The position numbers were made by a program, and so were the translations under genes. The notes under the pieces were generated by a model. The model was not told where the DNA came from. It did not search any database and saw nothing but the letters and a program-made list of their open reading frames with translations. From positions 1 to 6,156 of the forward strand of contig PUMG01000135.1 in assembly GCA_003551265.1 (NCBI GenBank): DNA of 6,156 bases, written 5' to 3'. Origin of the DNA: Halovenus sp. (GTDB lineage: Archaea > Halobacteriota > Halobacteria > Halobacteriales > Haloarculaceae). Shown here piece by piece: positions 1 through 4,309 of this stretch (within the stretch, counting starts at the first letter, position 1; every line of letters starts with the position of its first letter).

Positions 1-167
1 CAACGAGGGGGGCCAGGAGCACAGGTGGTGCCAGGTGGGGCGCCACGGGCCCCGGCAGCAGGTGCAGGCAGCGCAGCGTGAAGCGGCAGAGGCTGCGCGC
101 GGCCTGCTCACTGATGGGGCGCGCGGCCTGGGCGCCGGCTGGGGCGAGGGTGCTGCCCAGGCTGGCG
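1..167. other. Foreign-looking sequence at chimeric left end
   Basis: This stretch differs sharply from everything to its right. It has no TCG trinucleotide, although TCG and TCGA are very frequent from about 168 onward, and it is rich in CTG, GCAG, GGCC and GGGGC words. On the minus strand, positions 166 down to 2 form an uninterrupted 55-codon frame with very high GC at third positions and many Leu, Pro, Ala and Arg residues. This resembles a GC-rich vertebrate exon more than an archaeal gene, but I cannot name the protein. The plus-strand frame through it, which could start at 35, gives low-complexity Ala/Gly/Gln sequence with no recognisable fold. I infer contamination or a mis-join. A genuine but compositionally odd segment is less likely. 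Confidence 0.65.
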
Positions 168-169
168 TT

Positions 170-1174
170 CGTGAGAACGTTAGCGAGCGCGCCGTCGAAC
201 GGACTCGGCACCTGTTCGAAGCCGACGAAGAGTACGACGTTCTCGTCGCAATCACCGAGGAGACCTCGACGGCCGCACGCAAAGACATGCTCCGGATGGC
301 GACCGACATGGGCCGGTTACGCTCGACGACTGTCTCGGTCGTCGAGTTTGTCGACGTCCCTCACCGCGTGTTCGCGGGTGAGCACCCGGAGGTCGTCACC
401 GACCAGGTTCCCGGGTGGCTCCCGGCAGACCCTGACGAGGCCCCCGAATGGTTCCCCGACGACCAGGCTGTCGAGCCACCGACCCGAACCTCCGGCGGCG
501 TTCCGGTTTCGGGGGACAGACCAGCAGAGACCTCGAGCGCCACGCGCATCGAATACCGCGAGATCGACAGCGAAGACCACCGGAAAGCTATCGTCGATTT
601 CGCGACCTACGGAGACTTCGACCTCGTCGTGCTCGAACGGCGCGAGACCGACTTCCACAGCCGACTGTTCGGCAGTGACACGGACTGGATTCTCCGGAAC
701 GCCCCCTGTGACGTTCTGCTGGTCGACGACAACGGCTTCGACGGGGCCGAAGAGATTGCCGTCGTCGCCAATCGCGGCGCGTACGACCCGTTGAAACTCC
801 TCTTCGCGGACGCCGTCGCCGAGGAGACGGGTGCAACGCTGAATCTCTTGAAGGCACTTCCGGCTGATGCACCGGCGAGTCAGCGCGAGACTGTCGAGAA
901 GTACCACGAGTCACTCATCTCCACGCTCACGGTTCCTGCCCGGTCGACCATCATCGAAACCGATGACGATGTCCGAGGGCTGGCGCGCTTTGCCGGTGAT
1001 GCAGACCTGCTTGTGACGGGTGTCGACCGAACCGGTTTCGCTGCTCGTGTTCTCGGCCGACCTGGTAACCGAATCGTCGACTCCGTTGAGACGACATCAG
1101 TGATGGTCCAGACACGTGACGGTCGAAGAAAGAGTCTCCTCCAGCGACTCCTCATGGACCATCTGTTCAACTAA
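170..1174 (+). CDS. Tandem Usp-domain protein, 5'-truncated (probable C-terminus of a transporter)
   Basis: Two universal stress protein (UspA-like) alpha/beta domains are visible. The first begins with the strand YDVLVAI at about 233 and ends with CDVLLVDD near 727. The second begins with EEIAVVAN near 749 and ends with TSVMVQT near 1114. A Pro/Asp-rich loop at about 410-540 is inserted in the first domain. The nucleotide-binding pattern G-2X-G-9X-G(S/T) is degenerate in both: LERR replaces the GxxG at 632-643 and GVDR at 1019-1030. These domains are therefore probably regulatory and do not bind ATP in the usual way. A charged helix precedes domain 1, as in haloarchaeal permeases (often amino acid/APC type) that carry a cytoplasmic tail of two Usp domains, so the membrane part is probably missing. 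The open frame runs back to an ATG at 35 only through the foreign-looking segment, and that N-terminus should not be trusted. The gene stops at TAA 1172-1174 and converges on the next gene. The Usp assignment is firm; the transporter origin is inference. Confidence 0.7.
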   Translation, partial: RENVSERAVERTRHLFEADEEYDVLVAITEETSTAARKDMLRMATDMGRLRSTTVSVVEFVDVPHRVFAGEHPEVVTDQVPGWLPADPDEAPEWFPDDQAVEPPTRTSGGVPVSGDRPAETSSATRIEYREIDSEDHRKAIVDFATYGDFDLVVLERRETDFHSRLFGSDTDWILRNAPCDVLLVDDNGFDGAEEIAVVANRGAYDPLKLLFADAVAEETGATLNLLKALPADAPASQRETVEKYHESLISTLTVPARSTIIETDDDVRGLARFAGDADLLVTGVDRTGFAARVLGRPGNRIVDSVETTSVMVQTRDGRRKSLLQRLLMDHLFN

Positions 1175-1176
1175 GA

Positions 1177-1233
1177 TTTGCAGACGAAACCGAGGTTTGC
1201 AGACAAAACTGCAATTTGCAGATGAACCTAAAA
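1177..1233. repeat. Three tandem imperfect 19-bp direct repeats
   Basis: The word TTTGCAGA starts at 1177, 1196 and 1215, giving an exact 19-bp period. The units (1177-1195, 1196-1214, 1215-1233) share TTTGCAGAYRAA and then diverge. Two inverted repeats lie inside: TTGCAG-N6-CTGCAA at 1197-1214 and AAACC-GA-GGTTT at 1187-1198. The array starts 3 bp after the stop codon of the truncated Usp/transporter gene and ends 26 bp before the stop of the convergent usp gene. It could be a protein-binding array or part of a 3' end or terminator structure. The function is unknown. Confidence 0.75.
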
Positions 1234-1235
1234 GG
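1203..1235 (-). terminator. Possible T-tract terminator after the usp gene
   Basis: Read on the minus strand, 25-57 bp after the usp stop codon, the sequence has two short T runs (complements of 1230-1233 and 1205-1208). The second lies in the loop of the TTGCAG/CTGCAA hairpin. Archaeal termination commonly uses T-rich tracts, so this is a reasonable candidate, but the runs are only four T long and the call is weak. Confidence 0.25.
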
Positions 1236-1259
1236 TCTACGAGCGCGCGTACAGAACAG

Positions 1260-2099
1260 CTACTTTTTCGGCGGGACGAGGAGGACGTTTCCGGTTGCCC
1301 GTGCCACGATATCCTCGGAGACGCTACCGAGTAACAGCCGCCTGAGCCTGCTGTGACCGCGAGAACCGATGAGAACTGTCGTCGGGTCGTGTTCGGACTC
1401 GGACGCCAGAATCTCTGTTGCCGGGTCGCCCTTTCTGACGTCGAGTGTGGTCTCGATTCCCCACGCTTCGAGTTGCTCTGCGAGCGTTGCGAGCCGGCTC
1501 TCGGGTGTCTCTCCCTCGCTCATGTCGGGGTCTTTCGGGGTTTCAACGTGAACGAGTGTCGCTTCCTGGGTCGCCTTGCGGAGGTACCTGAACGTCTCGA
1601 ACGCCCGCTCTGCGTTCGAGGAGAAGTCCGTCGCATACAGCATCCGCTGGAACAGATGCTTCCTGACGACCTCGGGGTCGTCTGTCCCGCGTTCGATGCG
1701 GTTGACCAGCAGTGGCACCGATGTCGAGCGCGCGAGGTTGCGTGCTGTCGACCCAATGACGCGGTTCTCCAGCGGACTCTTTCCGCGCGAACCCACCAGC
1801 GTCATGTCGGCCCGGATGGTTTCGGCGATGCCGTTGATACGTCGGTGTGGTGTCCCGCGAACGACGTGGGTCTCGACGTCGAAACCAGCGTCTCTCAGAA
1901 CCGTTTCGTAGCGCGAGAGCGCTCGTTTGCGCCGCTTTTCGAAGTTCAACCCCGGCATTCCTGCGTGGACGTTCGAAGGAACCACCGTCACGAGATGAAT
2001 CTCGTCGATGCCGATGCGTCCGAGACAGCGAAGACACGTCTCAGTCTCGATTGCCGCCTCACTCGCCGCGGACAGATCTGTTGCACAGACCGCTTTCAT
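1260..2099 (-). CDS. Universal stress protein, two UspA domains
   Basis: A 279-residue soluble protein made of two Usp domains. Domain 1 starts at MKAVCATDLS and domain 2 at about residue 153 with MLYATDFSSN. Both have the full nucleotide-binding pattern G-2X-G-9X-GS: G103-SR-G106 to G116-S117, and G245-SR-G248 to G258-S259. ATP or AMP binding is therefore expected, unlike in the Usp protein to the left. Each domain ends in the usual hydrophobic strand, VPLLVN and GNVLLVPP. Usp proteins act in the cytoplasm in stress adaptation; no substrate or partner can be read from the sequence. The frame extends 15 codons further upstream, to 2144, but the ATG at 2099-2097 is chosen because the domain begins exactly there. 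A TATA-like element also lies 22-30 bp upstream, which fits a leaderless transcript. The stop is TAG. The gene lies 47 bp downstream of the reductase on the same strand and may be transcribed both from its own promoter and by read-through. Confidence 0.9.
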   Translation of the reverse strand: MKAVCATDLSAASEAAIETETCLRCLGRIGIDEIHLVTVVPSNVHAGMPGLNFEKRRKRALSRYETVLRDAGFDVETHVVRGTPHRRINGIAETIRADMTLVGSRGKSPLENRVIGSTARNLARSTSVPLLVNRIERGTDDPEVVRKHLFQRMLYATDFSSNAERAFETFRYLRKATQEATLVHVETPKDPDMSEGETPESRLATLAEQLEAWGIETTLDVRKGDPATEILASESEHDPTTVLIGSRGHSRLRRLLLGSVSEDIVARATGNVLLVPPKK

Positions 2100-2120
2100 A
2101 TGCTCACTACGCCCTGTGTG

Positions 2121-2129
2121 TATAATATT
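2121..2129 (-). promoter_or_regulatory. TATA box of the usp gene
   Basis: On the minus strand the sequence AATATTATA lies 22-30 bp upstream of the ATG at 2099. This is the archaeal TATA-box distance if transcription starts at or next to the ATG (leaderless mRNA). There is no Shine-Dalgarno sequence before this ATG, which agrees. The box supports choosing 2099 over the upstream in-frame ATG at 2144, which would place the box inside the coding region. Confidence 0.6.
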
Positions 2130-2149
2130 GTTTGGTTTCCCCAATATTA
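2123..2149. repeat. Perfect inverted repeat TAATATTG-N11-CAATATTA
   Basis: Two perfectly complementary 8-bp arms (2123-2130 and 2142-2149) are separated by 11 bp in the 47-bp gap between the reductase and usp genes. The left arm overlaps the usp TATA box and the right arm includes the reductase stop codon. This placement suits an operator for a dimeric repressor of the usp gene, or an RNA hairpin at the 3' end of the reductase message. The sequence alone does not decide between them. Confidence 0.6.
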
Positions 2150-3229
2150 AACCGGCAACATCGCTCGGAGTTGCTCGCGGGTGAATAGTGTCGTCGGTCG
2201 GTCCATGTGGACACCGATTTCGCCCTCGAAGAGGCTCATCCCGACTTTCTGAAGCGGTTCGGGGGCCGAGTAGGCTCTCCTGACGAGGTGTCCCAGACGA
2301 ATCTCGCGTTCGAGTTCGTCGCGCCAGGAGCGTTCGTATTCCTCGAGCGTTGCCGGGTCAGTGGGGTCGATGCTCGCGGCCGCACAGTCTGCGGCGGTCA
2401 TCCCGTAGAGGATTCCGCCACCGGTGAACGGCTTGTTGTGGCCCGCCGCGTCGCCAATCAGGAAGACACGTCCGCTCGTCACGCTGTCGGGCGGCCCGAT
2501 AGGGATGAGACCCGAACAGCGTCGGTCGGTCTCGGCTCCGTAGGCTTCGGTGAATGCCTCGAACCGCGCGCTCACGTCGTTACCCGGCGGCATGGCGAGT
2601 CCGTACTCGACGCCAGCGTCGCCGCGAGGGATGCGCCAGGCGAAAAATCGCGGAACGGTGAGGTGAACGTCGACGAAGTCCTGGTGGTCAGGTTCGTCGT
2701 CGAACCCCAGCACGCCGTGGAGAAGTTCGCCCGGTTCGGGTAAGCCAACCGTCTGGCGGACCCGCGAGTTCGGGCCGTCACAGCCCGCGACCATCCGTGT
2801 GCGGTACGTCTCTGTTCTCCCGCCAGCACGAACCGTGACCTCGACGTGGTCACGGAACTCGGTCAGGTCGACCACCGTGTGGTGTTCACGGACGTCTGCT
2901 CCGCTGTCGCGGGCGGCGTCGGCGAGCGTTCGGTCGAGTTCGACCCGGTCGATGACGTTCGATATCTCTTCGTCTCTGAAGAAGGCGAACGGTCGGCTGT
3001 CGGACCCGCCGGTGTGAAAGCGCGCGCCTCGAATCTCGTTCTGGAACAGTCGGTCGCGTGCGGACTCGGGAACGAACTCCCAGATGTCGGTGCTGACGTG
3101 TCCCGAACACGCGAGTGGTGTCCCGACGTCACCCTGTTCGAAGGCGACCACGTCGTGCCCCGACGCTGCTGCACGTCGTGCGAACCGTGACCCTGCTGGA
3201 CCGGCCCCCACGACGACGAAATCGTACAT
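2147..3229 (-). CDS. Geranylgeranyl reductase family FAD-dependent oxidoreductase
   Basis: A 360-residue flavoprotein. It has the N-terminal Rossmann dinucleotide motif VVGAGPAG (residues 6-13) with the acidic residue E31 ending the second strand. It also has a Cys-Ser-Gly at 41-43, in the place where family members carry a conserved Cys-Gly. The GCDGPNSRVR motif (149-158) and the second FAD motif GDAAGHNKPFTGGGI (259-273) complete the pattern. These define the geranylgeranyl reductase family, which hydrogenates isoprenoid double bonds of archaeal lipids, dolichyl phosphate or quinone side chains. Haloarchaea carry several paralogues, and the substrate of this one cannot be told from sequence. 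The ATG at 3229-3227 is chosen because FAD-binding sequence begins at residue 3. An ATG 11 codons upstream adds a tail with no recognisable feature. There is no Shine-Dalgarno sequence, so initiation is probably leaderless or nearly so. The gene is divergent from nuoJ1 and lies upstream of usp on the same strand. Confidence 0.88.
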   Translation of the reverse strand: MYDFVVVGAGPAGSRFARRAAASGHDVVAFEQGDVGTPLACSGHVSTDIWEFVPESARDRLFQNEIRGARFHTGGSDSRPFAFFRDEEISNVIDRVELDRTLADAARDSGADVREHHTVVDLTEFRDHVEVTVRAGGRTETYRTRMVAGCDGPNSRVRQTVGLPEPGELLHGVLGFDDEPDHQDFVDVHLTVPRFFAWRIPRGDAGVEYGLAMPPGNDVSARFEAFTEAYGAETDRRCSGLIPIGPPDSVTSGRVFLIGDAAGHNKPFTGGGILYGMTAADCAAASIDPTDPATLEEYERSWRDELEREIRLGHLVRRAYSAPEPLQKVGMSLFEGEIGVHMDRPTTLFTREQLRAMLPV

Positions 3230-3354
3230 ATCAACAACTAAACCGGGCCTGACCCATAGCACTCACGGTCTTTTGTGGGGAGGAAACGAGTGGTATATAG
3301 CCAGCATAAAAGGGGAATCTTGAAAAGCACGCCGCGTGGAGCAACAAGGTAACA
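3230..3354. promoter_or_regulatory. Divergent promoter region, reductase / nuo genes
   Basis: This 125-bp gap holds the start signals for both directions. On the plus strand TATATA at 3294-3299 and CATAAAAGG at 3305-3313 are TATA-box candidates. They would start transcription near 3322 or 3335, giving nuoJ1 a leader of roughly 20-33 nt. A weak purine-rich stretch (GTGGAG 3336-3341, AAGGT 3346-3350) precedes the nuoJ1 ATG. On the minus strand TATATA could also serve the reductase, with a leader of about 40 nt. The alternative site at the leaderless distance, near 3254-3259, is a poor TATA match. No clear inverted repeat was found here. Confidence 0.5.
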
Positions 3355-3624
3355 ATGGTACTCGACCAGCTAGCATTCGGGCTTTTCGCGCTGGTAACAC
3401 TCGCCAGTAGCCTGGGCGTCGTGCTCGTCCGCGACGTCTGGCACGCGGCGCTTTTGCTGGGCGTTGCGCTGACGAGCGTGGCGATACACTACGTCATGTT
3501 ACAGGCCGAGTTTCTCGCCGTCATGCAGATTCTCGTCTACATCGGCGGCGTGCTCATCCTGATAACGTTCGGCATCATGCTCACGCGAACTGACACCGAC
3601 ATCACTGACGAGGTGGGAACATGA
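3355..3624 (+). CDS. nuoJ1: NADH dehydrogenase-like complex subunit J1
   Basis: An 89-residue membrane protein corresponding to the N-terminal half of NuoJ. It has three transmembrane segments at about residues 5-25, 30-48 and 53-76. The third contains the family signature AEFLAVMQILVYIGGVLILI, with Y62 in the conserved helix that, in complex I, carries a pi-bulge coupling the quinone site to the antiporter subunits. Bacterial NuoJ is about twice as long. In haloarchaea the gene is split in two and the rest is encoded by the next gene. The product sits in the membrane arm of the proton-pumping, menaquinone-reducing complex. The ATG is preceded by two TATA candidates and only a weak ribosome binding site. 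The stop codon overlaps the next start as ATGA. It is the first gene of the operon in this window, although in haloarchaea nuoJ1 normally follows nuoI. Confidence 0.92.
   Translation: MVLDQLAFGLFALVTLASSLGVVLVRDVWHAALLLGVALTSVAIHYVMLQAEFLAVMQILVYIGGVLILITFGIMLTRTDTDITDEVGT
3610..3617 (+). promoter_or_regulatory. Shine-Dalgarno site of nuoJ2
   Basis: GAGGTGGG lies just upstream of the nuoJ2 ATG at 3621, inside the last codons of nuoJ1. It supports that start and translational coupling through the ATGA overlap. Confidence 0.6.
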
Positions 3625-4004
3625 GCGATGAAAACACAACGACCAGAACAGACCGCACACGGAGCGACGCGGGAGAACCGACAGTGAGTCCGCGTCTGGT
3701 CAGCGGCGACCGACGCCTCCTGCCGGGAGTGCTGGCAGTCGTGCTGTTCGGAATCATGGCCGCGGTGTTTCTGACCGCCGATGGGACCGGCCCGTTCGAG
3801 TGGGCGTTCACCGACCCCGCCGGGTTCCCCGACACGAGTATCGTCGGCGCAATCGGCTACGCGCTCATCGGCGCGGCGGAGTACGGCATCGAGGGCACCG
3901 AGAACTTTCTCGTCTCGCTCATCCTCATCGCCATCCTCCTCGACGCGGCGCTCGACGGCGCATTGATGCTCGCAAAGCGGGACGACGGAGGTGAGGAGAC
4001 GTGA
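3621..4004 (+). CDS. nuoJ2: NADH dehydrogenase-like complex subunit J2
   Basis: A 127-residue protein corresponding to the C-terminal half of NuoJ. A hydrophilic N-terminal stretch (residues 1-32, rich in Asp, Glu, Arg and Thr) is followed by one membrane segment at about 33-53. Then comes an acidic and Gly-rich loop, and a second membrane segment at about 95-118 ([20 protein letters not shown]). Together with NuoJ1 this gives the five helices of a full NuoJ. On its own the sequence is weakly conserved, and the call rests on position between nuoJ1 and nuoK as well as on topology. The start codon overlaps the nuoJ1 stop (ATGA at 3621-3624), and a good ribosome binding site lies 5 bp upstream. 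The stop overlaps the GTG start of nuoK. Confidence 0.82.
   Translation: MSDENTTTRTDRTRSDAGEPTVSPRLVSGDRRLLPGVLAVVLFGIMAAVFLTADGTGPFEWAFTDPAGFPDTSIVGAIGYALIGAAEYGIEGTENFLVSLILIAILLDAALDGALMLAKRDDGGEET
3987..3994 (+). promoter_or_regulatory. Strong Shine-Dalgarno site that decides the nuoK GTG start
   Basis: GGAGGTGA is an extended complement of the 16S rRNA 3' end. It sits 6 nt before GTG 4001-4003, so the non-ATG start of nuoK is well supported. Confidence 0.75.
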
Positions 4005-4306
4005 CCGTTCCACTCGAATGGTACCTCCTGCTGTCGGCAGCCGTCTTCTGTATCGGGCTGTTCGGCATCCTCACCCGGCGGAACGCGCTTCATTTCATCA
4101 TCTCCGTCGAGTTGATGCTCAACGCCGCGAACATCAACCTCGTGGCGTTCGCGCTGCTCTATGGCGACCTGACCGGACAGGTGTTCGCGCTGTTCGTCAT
4201 TGCGCTGGCTGCTGCCGAAGTCGCCATCGGAGTGGGTATCATCCTCGTGTTGAACCGCAATTTCAACGACATCGACGTTACAGAAGCGGTCACAATGAGG
4301 TGGTAA
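4001..4306 (+). CDS. nuoK: NADH dehydrogenase-like complex subunit K
   Basis: A 101-residue NuoK of normal family length, with three membrane helices at about residues 5-24, 29-53 and 60-84. The two buried glutamates needed for proton transfer are present: E37 in [15 protein letters not shown] and E73 in [13 protein letters not shown]. They match E36 and E72 of Escherichia coli NuoK. The protein forms the link between the quinone-proximal NuoH/J region and the antiporter-like subunits. Translation starts at GTG, which overlaps the nuoJ2 stop (GTGA at 4001-4004) and has a strong ribosome binding site. The stop is TAA, 3 bp before the nuoL start. Nothing in the sequence suggests loss of function. 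The adjacent nuoJ halves argue against an Mrp antiporter MnhC/MrpC subunit, which is related to NuoK. Confidence 0.95.
   Translation: MTVPLEWYLLLSAAVFCIGLFGILTRRNALHFIISVELMLNAANINLVAFALLYGDLTGQVFALFVIALAAAEVAIGVGIILVLNRNFNDIDVTEAVTMRW
4296..4303 (+). promoter_or_regulatory. Shine-Dalgarno site of nuoL
   Basis: TGAGGTGG lies within the last codons of nuoK, 6 nt before the ATG at 4310. It supports that start and translational coupling of the two genes. Confidence 0.6.
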
Positions 4307-4309
4307 TCG

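Noticed and set aside
35..169. N-terminal extension of the Usp-domain protein starting at ATG 35
   Set aside because: These 45 codons lie in DNA of foreign composition and give Ala/Gly/Gln-rich sequence without a fold, so the frame is probably open across the joint only by chance.
2100..2144. Upstream ATG at 2144 as start of the usp gene
   Set aside because: It would place the TATA box inside the gene and add 15 residues outside the Usp fold, whereas the ATG at 2099 sits at the right distance for a leaderless transcript.
1353..2150. Long plus-strand open frame (265 codons) opposite the usp gene
   Set aside because: It is fully antisense to a clear two-domain Usp protein. Its translation is Cys/Arg-rich with no recognisable domain, and its openness comes from the high-GC codon pattern of the opposite strand.
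3230..3262. Upstream ATG at 3262 as start of the reductase
   Set aside because: The FAD-binding strand begins at residue 3 when the 3229 start is used. The 11 extra residues show no feature, and no ribosome binding site was seen before the 3262 ATG.
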